A stretch of 64,000 bases of DNA from Effrenium voratum (lineage: Eukaryota; Sar; Dinophyceae; Suessiales; Symbiodiniaceae), in contig CAUJNA010003799.1 of the NCBI GenBank assembly GCA_963377175.1, forward strand, positions 117,501 through 181,500. The letters are read 5' to 3'. A program made the translations under genes and the position numbers. The notes under the pieces are model-generated. The model had not been told where the DNA came from. It worked only from the letters and a program-made list of their open reading frames with translations, and made no database searches. Shown here piece by piece: positions 1 to 10,308 of this stretch (the stretch's first letter is position 1; each line of letters starts with the position of its first letter).

Positions 1-298
1 AGAAATAGCTCTCTGCACGGACAGTTTACACCTGCGCCGTTGGTTTTTTGGTCACTGCTTTGCTTAGTGTGTTCCCCAACCAGTCCGAATCATTTCCGGG
101 CTGGGGCAATTGATCCAACTTACTTCAGGAAGTGAGCCAACAGGAGTACCCACATGGAACCACCCCACCATGTGCTTTGATATCCCAGTTAAGCCCAATT
201 CTGTGGGATTTGCCCATCATGTTACCCACAAATTGGGGACCTATTAGGGCACGCAAACAAAGAGCCCCTCGAATTTTCGTCATTGACCATGACTTTGT
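1..298. other. No gene seen
   Basis: Nothing coding-like on either strand. AT/GC-mixed non-coding DNA that ends at the left terminus of a TIR element. Confidence 0.4.
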
Positions 299-410
299 CT
301 AGGTCCCCCAGTAGCGCCCTTTTACCCGTTCTTGGGGGAGGGTTCCCCTACTAAAATAGACTATCGAAAAAAGGGTGCCCTTACTCTACCCTCTCTACTG
401 GAAGACCTAG
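299..410 (+). mobile_element. Short TIR element, family B, copy 1
   Basis: A 112-bp non-coding unit with inverted ends: it starts CTAGGTCCCCCAGTAG and ends CTACTGGAAGACCTAG, which is nearly the reverse complement. TTGT flanks it on both sides (295-298 and 411-414), a possible 4-bp target duplication. The inner sequence (GGGTTCCCCTACTAAAATAG) recurs at 36.6, 49.1 and 60.3 kb and, split, at 35.6-35.8 kb. It has no coding capacity, so it would be a non-autonomous element. The ends carry AG|GT and CCTAG| splice-like signals. Confidence 0.7.
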
Positions 411-1034
411 TTGTGGTTGCGGACGGTGGGTTTACTTGCCACACGCATCAGCCGCTCACGTGGATGAGTCGAGGCATCGATGGGCTGCGCCGCGTGAAGG
501 TGCCTGCGACCCTGCCAGGACGGCCGAGAGTTTCGCTGTGGGAGACGTGGCGCCAAAGTCAAGAGACTCCCCACTGCAGATTCACTTGTCTTTGCGCCTG
601 TTTTCGGCTGTCCTCACGTCCAGCCTTCCTTTTGCATCCTTACAGCAAAGTGCCCCCCCTCAAGAAGGAGGTTTCTTCCAGAGAAGCAGCCTGAAAAGGG
701 TAGCAGCCTGAAAAGGGTAAGAAGATTCCCAACCCAGCCTGAAATGGGTACCCGCAAAAGCCAGATGACCCTGGATTGCTCGGTGTCTAACTTATTGCTC
801 GGTGTCTTTTTTTCTGGTGGTTTTTGATGTAGACCTGTTCATTTGCTTGAGGTGCGTGTAGCCCGCGCCGCATCGATGCGCCCTGTTCTTGCGTGGGCCT
901 GTGACTTTGCGTGGCTTTCAGGCGCACGCTGCACTTTTGATGTGAAGCGGAGGGGGAAAGGGGGGCCTCATGCCCTGCATCACGCCGCGACGGGCTGCGC
1001 ATCGCTGGCCGGGTGTGGGGCAGGGCTGCGGAGG
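411..1034. other. GC-rich stretch, no supported gene
   Basis: Contains GC-rich stretches near 460-560 and 840-1020 that could hold exon pieces, but no frame is clearly better than the others and I do not call one. Confidence 0.3.
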
Positions 1035-1225
1035 ACCCCACCCCACCCCACCCCACCCCACCCCACCCCACCCCACCCCACCCCACCCCACCCCACCCCA
1101 CCCCACCCCACCCCACCCCACCCCACCCCACCCCACCCCACCCCACCCCACCCCACCCCACCCCACCCCACCCCATCCCATCCCATCCCATCCCATCCCA
1201 TCCCATCCCATCCCATCCCATCCCT
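1035..1225. repeat. (CCCCA)n to (CCCAT)n pentamer array
   Basis: About 190 bp of uninterrupted pentamers: CCCCA units for roughly the first 140 bp, then TCCCA units to the end. The switch happens once, so the array grew from two neighbouring variants. Long open frames on both strands here (PHPTP and WGGVG repeats) come from the repeat and are not genes. Confidence 0.95.
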
Positions 1226-1231
1226 TCGCAG

Positions 1232-1356
1232 GCCGCTCTCGGGGAGCTCTCCGTGGGCCGGGCACTCTGTGGACACAGATCGATGAGCTCACCGCCTGGA
1301 TCGAGCAGGCGAGACGAAGAGCCGAAACGGGGAACGCCGGCCGAAACGGAGCTTAG
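1232..1356 (+). CDS. Possible exon after the pentamer array
   Basis: Follows a pyrimidine-rich AG (1230-1231). One frame reads into a helix-like segment (TQIDELTAWIEQARRRAE) and ends at a stop at 1354-1356. GC-rich relative to its flanks. No family recognised; two other frames are also open, so this is weak. Confidence 0.3.
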
Positions 1357-1371
1357 AGGAGCCTTTCTTGC

Positions 1372-1473
1372 CTTCCATTTGGTTAAGAATAGTTTTTTTC
1401 CTTTGCTATTTGTTGGTTTTAAAGGGAATCGAGCTCACTACTGTTTTTTCCAGGGGACTTAAGCAAATGGAGG
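1372..1473 (+). mobile_element. Short TIR element, family C, copy 1
   Basis: 102-bp unit beginning CTTCCATTTGGTTAAGAAT and ending ACTTAAGCAAATGGAGG, which is an inverted repeat of the start. It is flanked by TTGC on both sides (1368-1371 and 1474-1477), a 4-bp target duplication. Related copies lie at 1966-2073 and 60023-60125. No ORF, so a non-autonomous DNA-transposon-like unit. Confidence 0.7.
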
Positions 1474-1965
1474 TTGCTGGTGCTCAGGGAAGAACCTTTC
1501 GGGTGTTGGGGAAGAACCCAGGGGGTCTCCAAGGAAACCCCGCATTCCCTGAGCACCGGCAAGCTTTGGATTCCTTATCTCCAGTGGCGCCAATGACAGT
1601 TGCCCCTTTTGCTTTGATGAGATGGCTTCCCCAGAATTGGCAACCTCAAATAGGGTTTCCGACCAGAGTCATTGAACAACGAAGGTGTGAGTGTCCAAAA
1701 TCGCTTCGAATTTTGGGCTAGGTGAAGTATGGACCATCATCTTAACATCCTTTGTCTTGTTTGGAACCCCCCAAAGGAATCTTCTTCTTCTTTTTGCGGG
1801 ACCCTTTGGGGTCGCATGTCAATGTACAAGGCAGTGCTTAAAGCAAGTGGTTGGGACCCACCCCCCAAAGCCATGCGAGCGTCGGGGGGGAAGGTTTGCC
1901 GCTCGCAAGAGCCTCGAAACCCGAAGCCGCGGCGAAGGACTTCGGGGACTCGCAGCCTCGATTCT

Positions 1966-2073
1966 CATCCATTTGGTTAAGAATATGTTTCATTCTCCCA
2001 TGTTGGTCTTAAAGGGAATCTATCACTACTGAAAATATTTGTATTTTTTCCAGGGGACTTAAGCAACTGGAGG
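1966..2073 (+). mobile_element. Short TIR element, family C, copy 2
   Basis: Same organisation as the copy 500 bp upstream: CATCCATTTGGTTAAGAAT at the left and GGGGACTTAAGCAACTGGAGG at the right, with the shared core TTAAAGGGAATC and CACTACTG. Target duplication not clear. Confidence 0.6.
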
Positions 2074-3745
2074 GATTGCTATTGGGTAACGGATCTTTAG
2101 ACCTTAGAACTTTTCAGTTGAAATCGAGCGGGGAAAAAAAAAACCCATTGAACCCACAAGACCGGGTTCGCTCGCTTTTTTGCGGGGGTCGCTTCGGCCA
2201 CCAAGCCGCCGTAGCTCGATGGATGCTTTCGGCCCATCTCTTTGGCCTGAAGCCTGCGGAAGGCTCGTAGGCGCGGTCGGAGAGAGCCTCTTACTTGGGC
2301 TGGGGGTTGGATCCTTCAATAGGACTTAAGTGTGAACAACATCTTTACCCAAAAGGCTAGCTCAAACCGAAAGAATAAGACCGGCACCCGTCCGATAAGA
2401 ACACACACACACACACGATTGGAGTACACTCAGCCTCAGGTTGTTTGGGCTTGATACTTTTGGGTTTGGACCATTCTGGTGGCGACTCCACGTCTCAGCG
2501 ACTCGTTTTTGGCCGATCCCGAGACAGCCCAAAGCTGGCGCCTTGGCAAGGCGCAGGGCCAGCAGATCCTGGCGCTCTCGCGGGTTTGGGCGCCCAGTGG
2601 TCCTGGTGGACAAGCGTTTTTTTTCCTCCGGAACTCGACCTTTTGACTCCTTTGCTTTGGGGCCTTTTTTGGGTTTCTACTTTGTACCTTTTTTTTTTCT
2701 TCTTCTTTTTTTGCGTGTGTTTTTCTAAATATTTGTCCGTCCACTCTCAGTCATGGCCCTCGAAGGTCAACCACGTTTAATCATGGATTGAAAAGCTTAG
2801 CCTTGTATTTCCAGGTCCTTTGAGCAACTGAGAACAGCGTCCAGCGATGCCTTCATACGTTAGCTTGAGAGGGAAGCACGCCGCCCACTCGTTCGAACGA
2901 ACGCGCCAGCTGTGAATAGCGAGTCATGCAGAACCTTTGATGCACGTGCCATTTGGGCCATTTTGGCGAACATGATCTTTTCTTCGCCATCCTCCCTTCC
3001 CGGATGGTACCCTTCTTCACTGCACGCCTCGCGCCTGGAAGAATATCATTCAATGGACTGTCAAGTCAAGTCCCTGGGAGTGGTGGAGCAGGATTAGGTC
3101 CACTCCAGAGATGCTTGGATTCGTCTCACGTTGTTTTGGCCCTGTTGAAACAGCCCAGCGGACACATGTGACGCAAGACAAGCTTCAGCCGAGACAGTTG
3201 CAGGAGTTGGGCAAGCTGAGTGGTTTGTTGTTGAGGCCAGGTGGCCTTTTTCCCTTACACCCACTCCAAGCATGGAAGAAATGTGACACACGGTTTCAGG
3301 GGGCTTTTTTCTAGGGGCCTGGAAAAGTATGTCCATCCATTTTTGGCCCAAAAGGCTCCAAAAAAGACCTTTTTCCAACCAAGCGTTTTGGATGACTTGA
3401 AGTTGCCGGCAGCCCAGTTCCACTGGTTGACTCTCGGTCTGAAGTTGCCTGGTGATCGGTGACTAGCAAGAATTGCGAGTTACAGGCAAACTGTTGTTTG
3501 TTTCTATTGGGGCCTGTCGCTGGGACAAATTTTGTGTTTGTCGTTTTTGGAGGGAAGGGAAGCCGAAAGCAACCCGGGTTGCCCTGCTTCCCTTTGCGGA
3601 TCATGGAAAATCGGGGTGGCCAACCTACCAGGGATCTACTGCCCGAAATTTTCCTTTTTTACTAGTGGTGGCCCAACAAGTGTACAACTTTTTTTTGGCC
3701 GGTCACTGGCCAAGTGAGTCAGAGCACCAGAGGCACTGAAGCACC
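2074..3745. other. Non-coding tract with one exon-like island
   Basis: Holds a (CA)n run at about 2400-2416 and a T-rich tract near 2690-2725. At about 2505-2600 a GC-rich island could be an exon (plus-strand reading ETAQSWRLGKAQGQQILAL), but the minus strand is equally open there, so it is not called separately. The rest shows nothing coding-like. Confidence 0.35.
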
Positions 3746-3865
3746 AAGGTCTACCAGTGGCTGGAGTCCGGCAGCGCCACCTCCAAGGTAGCCGCAAGCG
3801 TGGCCAAAGCCGCCCGCAAGGCGCTTGCGCCAGAGAGAGTGTCCACGAGCCGCGCGAGGCATCAA
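3746..3865 (+). CDS. Exon-like island, product unknown
   Basis: GC-rich segment after an AG|G with one convincing frame: KVYQWLESGSATSKVAASVA followed by AKAARKALAPERV, an alanine-rich helical stretch with GC-ending codons. In-frame stops lie just upstream, as expected before an acceptor. No family recognised; the 3' border is not clear. Confidence 0.4.
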
Positions 3866-4588
3866 CCGCGCGACTTTTTTGGCAACACGTTTTTCTTCTT
3901 CTTGTTTTGTTTTGTTTTTGTCGTTGTTCTTTTTTCGTGTGTAAGTGAGACTGATGCACCGAAAGATCCCTGCTTAAAATTCACACCAAACACTTTTTTA
4001 GCTGTTTGCTTGTATTGAAATGGCGAATTATGATATGGGTGCCTTTTTTGGAGGGTTTCCCTCTCTTTCTGGTTTTGAAGGAAAACCAAAAACGAAACCG
4101 CAATAACCCAGCAGAAAGCCCCCCTACAAAGCATCCCTTTTAGCTTCCGAGGCATCCGAGTTGGAATTTTTAGCGGGTTCCAAAGCCCACAGACAAAAAT
4201 GGAGTTCGAGGGTGCCGCTGAACAATGGGGGGTTGGGGAAATGAGGTTGCCGCCCTCAAAAAAAGTCAAAGCGCCCTTTAACAGGCAGCGGGAGGGGGGA
4301 GAGTGCCCTTTGAAGAGTTGGTTTGCAACCCCCATTTTGGAAAGAAGGGCGGGCATCCACTTTTGTCCCTCAGAAGCTCGGAAACCCTGATGGAAGGTGT
4401 TTGAGCAACGCATGAGGTTGAAACATTTTTCAGGAGTCGGATCCAATGATTGCATCGGGGGCGCGAGGGGGCGGGACCGGCTCAGCAGGCGGGACCGGCT
4501 CATGAGGCGGGACCCTTGAGAGGTCAGGTCGGTGGCAAACTAACGGTTCATTCTTACCTTGGGTCACGAAAGGGTTCCCTTGGTGGCT
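3866..4588. other. Non-coding tract
   Basis: T-rich and mixed sequence. A long minus-strand open frame crosses 3862-4503, but its codon content is unlike the exon islands and I see no family in it. Confidence 0.4.
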
Positions 4589-4680
4589 CCCACTTTTTAG
4601 CCTTTTAGTGTTTAGTGGTAGCTTCCATTTAACCCACTGAAAGCTAAACTGTTAGTGGGGTATCTGAAAACGGGCAGCCC
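4589..4680 (+). repeat. Dispersed repeat, family D2
   Basis: Shared core: TTTAGTGTTTAGTGGTAG, a CCATTTAACCCACT block, then GTTAAAC-like sequence and the end ATCTGAAAACGGGCAGCCCAG. Other copies at about 35.9, 43.9, 48.4, 53.7 and 62.5 kb. It ends in CAG, and at 62.66 kb an exon-like frame starts right after that CAG. Confidence 0.6.
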
Positions 4681-4962
4681 AGCTTTCTAGTGGTTTTCCA
4701 CCAGGGGGGCTCCCGGAAGACAAGCTTCCTCCGAAAAGGGGAACCTTTCTGGTGGATTCCATGCTGGGAGGATATCTTCCATGCTCATGGCAGCTTTTGT
4801 TTTCTGCGCGTAGTTGTTCCTCATGACAGACAGGCTATCCTCGAGGTCCGGTTGCCTAGAAACCAGCTGCTGCCCGCTTAACATAAGTGGCGAAATACCT
4901 AATGGGGATTTTGGGTCCCATAAGACTAAATGTCATGACCATGGGGGGATAATGTAAGTTGG

Positions 4963-5050
4963 CTCTACTGCTATTGGCTTAAACCTTTAGACTTAAACTT
5001 TTTGGATCCCCCTCATGTTTCCTTTTCACCCGCAGAAAGTCAAACTTTTT
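4963..5050 (+). repeat. Dispersed repeat, family D (diverged)
   Basis: Has the family D order CTACTGCTATTGG, CTTTAGACTTAAACTTTTTGG, a C-rich middle and CAAACTTTTTGCTGGGG. The right terminus is lost or diverged. Confidence 0.5.
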
Positions 5051-5096
5051 GCTGGGGGGGTTTTACTGGCACCCGAGCGCGCCTGCCAGCCTTCAG

Positions 5097-5162
5097 GCCC
5101 TGGCGGTGGGAAAGGTCTGTGAGGCGCGAGAGAGCATTTCGGGCGAGATGGGCGTGTCTTAA
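5097..5162 (+). CDS. Possible terminal exon
   Basis: After CCTTCAG (AG at 5095-5096) one frame reads ALAVGKVCEARESISGEMG and reaches TAA at 5160-5162. GC-rich and exon-like, but only 21 codons. No family recognised. Confidence 0.3.
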   Translation, partial: ALAVGKVCEARESISGEMGVS

Positions 5163-5908
5163 ACCAGGGCAGCTCCAAACCGGGGGGTTGCTTGTTTAAA
5201 GCCGGCAAAAAGGGCAGAGGTGCCTCCAAACCGTTTTTGTGCTGCTTTTTCTGTTTAAAACCGCCCAAAAAGGGTACCAGCAGAAAAAGAAGGGAACGCC
5301 CCCCCCCAAAAAATAAAAATAATAATAGTTTGCCTTGCGGAGCGATGGATCGGTTGCCATAGGTTGCAGGCAACCAGCCTCTTTGCCTAGGCCACCCTAG
5401 GGCGTCACAGGGCGTCACTGGCTTCGATTCGCGGCTGGGATCGACTTGGGGATTTCATTCGTTTCGTTTTTCTGGTTGGCAGATGGCAACTTGCCAGTTC
5501 GGCTACCACTCTCACCTCTTGCCTATCAGCAATGTTATCTCTTTGGCCCAAGTCTGGCCCAGATCTCAATAGCCCACTTGTCATTTCGAATGCCCGTCGA
5601 CGTCGGCCTAGGGTTGTTCCGAGAGCAACGGCCCAAGCTGCAAGTGTAGAAAGTTGCTTCGATGCCTTTCCCTTGTCCGAAGGTTTCATTGCGGGGGCGA
5701 ACATGACCATGAAGAAAGGCTCCTTAAGAAGTGGCTCCGCTCTTCCAACTTGGTTTATTGTTCACTCACTGCCTCAGTGTCCGAACCTCACTCTTTTTGG
5801 GAAGGCAATCTAGTGGTGAGCAAACGTAATTGGACCGGATCAACTTTGTTTTCTGGACTGGCCGCGATGCCCCCTCGCTAGCTCCCGAGTGCTGGGTTTT
5901 CCTCTCGC
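5163..5908. other. Non-coding tract upstream of the hydroxylase gene
   Basis: Contains a C9A6 homopolymer junction near 5300-5315 and mixed sequence. No clear coding frame; the promoter of the next gene is not recognisable (dinoflagellate promoters usually lack a TATA box). Confidence 0.35.
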
Positions 5909-5910
5909 AG
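5901..5910 (+). promoter_or_regulatory. Probable trans-splice (or cis) acceptor of the hydroxylase gene
   Basis: GGGTTTTCCTCTCGCAG precedes the ATG by only 10 nt. A pyrimidine-rich tract ending in CAG at this spot fits the acceptor to which dinoflagellates join the spliced leader, although a cis intron with an exon further up cannot be excluded. Confidence 0.5.
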
Positions 5911-5920
5911 TGCACCGAGC

Positions 5921-6901
5921 ATGGACGCCCTCTCGCGCATTGTCGCGGAGACGCACCCAGTGCAACTCTCCGTGCTGGCGGCCGCGGCGTGCGGGAATCT
6001 GATGGTCCTGGTGCTCCTGAATCGCAGCAAGGGGCAAGAAGACCAAAAAGCGCGTGAGGCCGCGTCCGCAGGCATCCCTTGGAGCTCCAAACGCCTGGCG
6101 TACTGGGGCCTCATCGCCGCCTTGGTGGGCTTGTCGTGGTGGCTCGACGTCTGGTTCGAGCTCCACTGGCTGCTGGTGCCCGTCAAGGCTTACGTCATGG
6201 CGTTTCCGCTGGGGCTGCTAGACCTGCACTTTTCCGCCACCGCCGGGGTGCCGCTCAAGGTCATCGCGGGCGCCGGCCTGTGGTGCAGCGCCACCTTCCT
6301 GCGCTGGCTCCTGATCAACGCCTACTTCGGGTTCAGCGACCCCGTCACGGCAGTGCAGGTGCGGGAAGCGAGCATCGCGGTGGTGCTGCGGGAGGCGGTG
6401 CGCTTCATCGTCAGCCTCCCCTTCCTGGGCATCTTGGCGGATCTCATCTTCTCGCCGATGCACCGGCTGTCGCACCACCCCCGTGTGTACAGCAGCCACC
6501 ACAAGGAGCACCACGAGTACACAAACAAGCTCACGGCGCTGGTCCTATACCACGGCTCCCTCCTGGACGACTTCCTGATGCCGCTCACCACTAGCTTCGG
6601 GGGCGCCATCTGGGCCATCCTCCTTGGATGCGTCGGCCTGGAGCGCCAGGCCTACTCCAACCTGATGGAATACCTCATAATCTTCAATACCCTGCTGTCG
6701 CACGCCCACGATACGCGCTGCGCGCGCCTGATGGCGCCTTTGCCGGACCAGCTGAATTTCGTGGCCTATCACTACGTGCACCACTTGTCGCCCGTCCACA
6801 ACTTCGGCCTGACGGAACCCTCTGATCGTGTCTGGGACTGGCTGCTCGGCGTCAACACCGTACGGAAGCTGCAGGACTTTGAAGCGCTCAAGCAGGGGTG
6901 A
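5921..6901 (+). CDS. Fatty acid hydroxylase / sterol desaturase family membrane protein
   Basis: A 326-residue intact frame with strongly GC-ending codons. It shows the histidine clusters of the fatty acid hydroxylase superfamily (di-iron, membrane-bound oxygenases acting on sterols or lipids): HRLSHH at 181-186, HHKEHH at 193-198, HAH at 261-263 and HYVHH at 284-288 with a further His at 293. Hydrophobic segments around 15-33, 60-78, 90-130, 155-176 and 225-245 fit an ER-type membrane enzyme with the His boxes facing the cytosol. Start: the first ATG after an acceptor-like AG 10 nt upstream. It is a single exon, unlike the fragmented exons around it, which would fit either a naturally intronless gene or a reinserted cDNA. 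Substrate cannot be told from sequence; sterol, sphingolipid and alkylglycerol enzymes share these boxes. Confidence 0.88.
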   Translation: MDALSRIVAETHPVQLSVLAAAACGNLMVLVLLNRSKGQEDQKAREAASAGIPWSSKRLAYWGLIAALVGLSWWLDVWFELHWLLVPVKAYVMAFPLGLLDLHFSATAGVPLKVIAGAGLWCSATFLRWLLINAYFGFSDPVTAVQVREASIAVVLREAVRFIVSLPFLGILADLIFSPMHRLSHHPRVYSSHHKEHHEYTNKLTALVLYHGSLLDDFLMPLTTSFGGAIWAILLGCVGLERQAYSNLMEYLIIFNTLLSHAHDTRCARLMAPLPDQLNFVAYHYVHHLSPVHNFGLTEPSDRVWDWLLGVNTVRKLQDFEALKQG

Positions 6902-7404
6902 CCGAATGCGCTGTTTTCAAAGACAGCAGAGAAGGACTACTTTTTTTTCGGGTAAGTGATGTTCATCCATTCCTTTTTCCATGTCTCACCTTGGCATCAC
7001 TTGCGCGAATCATGGCAAGGTACTGTCTTGCTGAGGGAAAAGGCGTGCGCGAGTTGACATGGTGCAGCTCTTCTAAGCTCTTCTCAGCACGGTAGCTGCA
7101 AACCATCGGCGATGGTACCAAAACACAAAGCAACGCGCACGCTTCTAAGCTTCCCTTGCAGGTGAACATACTAGCTCTGAAGACATGCTAAGCGTACAAC
7201 TCTCGCAGAACTGTTAATTGCAATCTCTCTCCCTCTCTCCCTCTCTCCCTCTCCAACTAGGCACATGCTAAACCACCCCCAAGGAGAGTACCCCCCAAAA
7301 ACAATCACCCACTCGGGGCTGCGGGACCAGGATGGCGCAGAGAGAGAACCGCCAGGGCCAGTCTTGACTGCTTTCCCATGAGGGTTTCCTGGTACCTTCT
7401 AAGG
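6902..7404. other. 3' flank and non-coding tract
   Basis: Follows the hydroxylase stop. No AATAAA-type signal is obvious, as usual for dinoflagellates. It includes a CT-rich (CTCCCT)n run at about 7221-7253. No coding frame stands out. Confidence 0.4.
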
Positions 7405-7513
7405 AGGTACTTGGACCCCTTCTTATAACTTTTTGGACCATCAAGCATTTTTCGCATGGAACCCGCAGAAAGTGTTGCTCGCGTTTTGCGGAGGGGTCAA
7501 CAGCAACCGAGCG
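7405..7513 (+). repeat. Dispersed repeat, family D
   Basis: Order TAACTTTTTGGACC, CATGGAACCCGCAGAAAGT and a right end GGGGTCAACAGCAACCGAG shared with the copies at 11.0, 35.6 and 63.7 kb. Confidence 0.55.
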
Positions 7514-7529
7514 CATTTCCTGGGCCAGG

Positions 7530-7605
7530 ATGGCAGGGAGCCCAACATCAGCCGCTGCTCCATCACCACCATGCGCCTCGGGCGTTTGGGGGAGAGGCAT
7601 CCAGG
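7530..7605 (+). CDS. Exon-like island, product unknown
   Basis: Follows TCCTGGGCCAG and lies just past the right end of a family D repeat. The best frame reads DGREPNISRCSITTMRLGRL. Short; 3' edge unclear; no family recognised. Confidence 0.35.
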
Positions 7606-9686
7606 AAGTCGAGGAAATGCCAACCAAAGAAGGGGCGTGGACCTTTTCTCACCTTTTGGTTTTGCCGCTTTGGTCCATTCTTAGTGGCCCGCAAAGGTTC
7701 TGGGTGCCTAGAGGGGCAAATGAGAAATAGAAAGAACCTCAGAACCGGAGTTCATGTCATGGACCAGCCCAATCTTCCCCCCGCTTCGGGGTTTTGGTGG
7801 CCCTCGCAGCAGGGAACCACGGTTTTGGGGGGGGGGGGGTCGCTGGATTTCCCCGAATGAAAGGTTGGCTCAATTCACTGGTGGCTTCCCTTGAAACCAT
7901 CGCCACTGGTTCCAAGAAGGGAAAGGAGGGGAATGTTCCCCCCCCCCCCCCCGGTTTTGTGTTGTTTTTGAGTTCGTTGCGCTTTTTCAGGGGGGATGGC
8001 TCGACCCCCCCTCCGTTGTAGTGCTTGAAAGTTCCAGGGACTTGTGCCGCGGAGCCTGCGGCCACCACGAAGACTTGAGCAAGCTCACTTGGAGGCAGTG
8101 GGGATGGTGGGGGCATGGGACCATAGGTGTTCTTTTTAGGTTAGCTTGGGGGAAGAAAAAGAGAAGGCACTGGAGGCCGGGGGGGGGGCATGGTGGGATT
8201 TGGTGGGATGGGGGGGGGAACCAAAGTACCCTGCACCAGGCCTTTTTCTTTTAATTTGGGCCTTCTTTGCAGGAGTGCTTCAGTATGAAGAGACGGGCCT
8301 CCAATCCTGAGCACGTGGAATCCCCACGGGAGATGAGACAGTTTCCAAGCTTTGCAACTCCACCGGAATTTCCCTACCCAGGCCAACCCCCTATAAGCTG
8401 ATGGTTCAAGAGTCTCATGGGAATCCTTCGCTTTGGTGGGTGACACTCAGCGGCTTGGCTAGGGACCCAAAAGAAGGGAAAACAATATGTCCTTATCGCT
8501 TCCCTCCAAGCCTCTAAACTGTTCAATCCAACCTGAGAAGCGGTTCGTTAAAGCTCCAAACATGACAAACCCGCTTAGTACTCCGCTCCCATTCGATTTG
8601 CCAACTCCCATTTCAGACAAGCGAAAGCCTCTCCGTGTGCCGCAGGCCGCCTGCTTCCCCCCGCACGCAGATGCCCGGGACCCGACATTTGGAAAGGGCC
8701 CTTGTTTATTATAGACGTCCAGCTGGCTAGCTGGTTGAATGAAGATTATAGGCCTGCATTTTGAAAAAAAAACACAAGAAACAACACAATGTAGAAGGAA
8801 AAGTCAATGGGTGTCAAGCGCTGCTCATTTCCACATCTTTTAACCATGGAACAATGATCGTGTGCCCATGAGTGACCACCCAGTCACAACGGATGTTTAA
8901 CTAGCGCCAGCGCTGTCAACTCTGACCAAGTGTGCTCGAACCCCCACACCCCCCCCCCCCCCCCCAAATATTGCCAGAAGCCATGGTTGCTCAGTTCCCT
9001 ACTTGCGGCATTGGCAGGCTCCAACTCACCTTCCCCCTGGTTATGTTTCAGACCCTCGATGTCGAAGCCCTTCTTGCAGGGGGTAGATGGGACACCACCC
9101 CCCCGAACGCCTCCAAAGCACCAGGCTCCAAATCACCAAGGTTTCAGCCACCTGGGTTTGACGCCTTTGGCTTCAGCAACGCTCTTTCGGCGTGTCTAAA
9201 AATGGGAGAGTGGCTTCTTGTTTGGATTCCTTTTCACACCCCAGAAAGGGTACCATGAAAAAAGGACGGACCCATCTTAACGAGTTCGGTTTTCACGTTT
9301 GAACAGCCAAGGAGGCTGCTGGCGGGAAAACGCCCAGTTTTGATACGTCCCACACATGTTCAGCCCCAGCAGCACCAACCTTAAAGCAAGACCGCTAGAC
9401 AACCCCTAAACCGCCCCTAAATCACCCAAAGCCCACCCGAAACCAACCCAGGGATTTTGCAAGCAGCCTTTGCTCTCCCTTTGAGCCACGCCGAACACTG
9501 ATTCCTATTAGCTTTTTTGAGGAGGTGGTTCTACTGCCCTGAGGTGAGGTGCCCCCCAAATAAGGTTTTGTGTCCATGTCTCCAAATAAATTTTACACGT
9601 AGGCCGAATCATAAGCAGAACTAGAAGTCTCATTTTCGGCGCACCCCCTCAAACAAAACCTGCAGAGAGAAAAAGAGAGAGCTCTC
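7606..9686. other. Non-coding tract rich in poly-G and poly-C runs
   Basis: Homopolymer runs of 9-17 G or C at about 7827, 7937, 8180, 8207 and 8950. No convincing exon. Several short frames are open only because of the homopolymers. Confidence 0.4.
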
Positions 9687-9803
9687 CATAGGTGCCCTTT
9701 TTGGTTGTTTTGCTCGAAGATAGATGACGATTCCTGGTTTACCTGGTGGCTTTTTCTCGTTTACCAGGGAAACCCATCTACTTCCCCTAAAAGGACACCT
9801 ATG
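9687..9803 (+). mobile_element. Foldback TIR element, family F, copy 1
   Basis: 117-bp unit. Left end CATAGGTGCCCTTTTT and right end AAAAGGACACCTATG form a terminal inverted repeat, and an inner pair (CCTGGTTTACCTGGTGG with TTTACCAGGGAAACC) forms a second stem. Flanking 8-mers GAGCTCTC and GAGACCTC match at 6 of 8 positions, an aged 8-bp target duplication. A second, cleaner copy is at 28756-28866. Confidence 0.8.
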
Positions 9804-9833
9804 GAGACCTCTGTGTAGGCCGGCCGTTGGCAG

Positions 9834-9926
9834 AAGCCGCGCGTCTCGGCGAGAGCGAGGTGCCGCGACGGCGCCCTGCTGGAGCCGCTCTGGTCCTGCG
9901 ACCGCGACTTCTCGCGGGCGCGGGAT
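9834..9926 (+). CDS. Exon-like island, product unknown
   Basis: Starts after GTTGGCAG and reads ARCRDGALLEPLWSCDRDFS with GC-ending codons, up to a possible GT donor at 9927. It lies 30 bp downstream of the family F element, which would then sit in the preceding intron. No family recognised. Confidence 0.45.
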
Positions 9927-10308
9927 GTGGGCGGGGGGTTGGAGGTTGGAGGTGGGGGGTCCAAGTGGCGTCTAGTGTTGACCCCGGATTGATATTGGGG
10001 GTGTTCCCCTCAAGCGAAAACATCCCCACTAAAATCATGCATTCATCTGGGTCAGCATAAGTTCCTGGTTGCGAGGCACTGCCGCTGGGAGGGAACTCAG
10101 AGGAACCATTTGAAGCCAACCTCCTTTTGCAAGAGTTTGTGCAGGCTTAGAGGAACCATGGTTTCCACACGTTGGCCCGGGATTGAAGCAGAATCTGTCG
10201 GATGAATTGGGGGGAGTTTCCCTGTTGGCCAAACGCAGCGCATTTGGGAGGGGCCCTTCCGGGACGCATTTGGACGCACGTGCGCAAGGGTTCCACACTT
10301 ACTTGCAG

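Noticed and set aside
787..1462. Overlapping long frames on both strands
   Set aside because: Produced by the pentamer array (PHPTP/WGGVG repeats).
2952..2972. Spliced-leader relic (GGGCCATTTTGGCGAAC)
   Set aside because: Only the palindromic GCCATTTTGGC core matches; the diagnostic CTCAAG end is missing.
3862..4503. 213-codon minus-strand frame
   Set aside because: Crosses a T-rich/A-rich tract, no coding-like codon bias, no motif.
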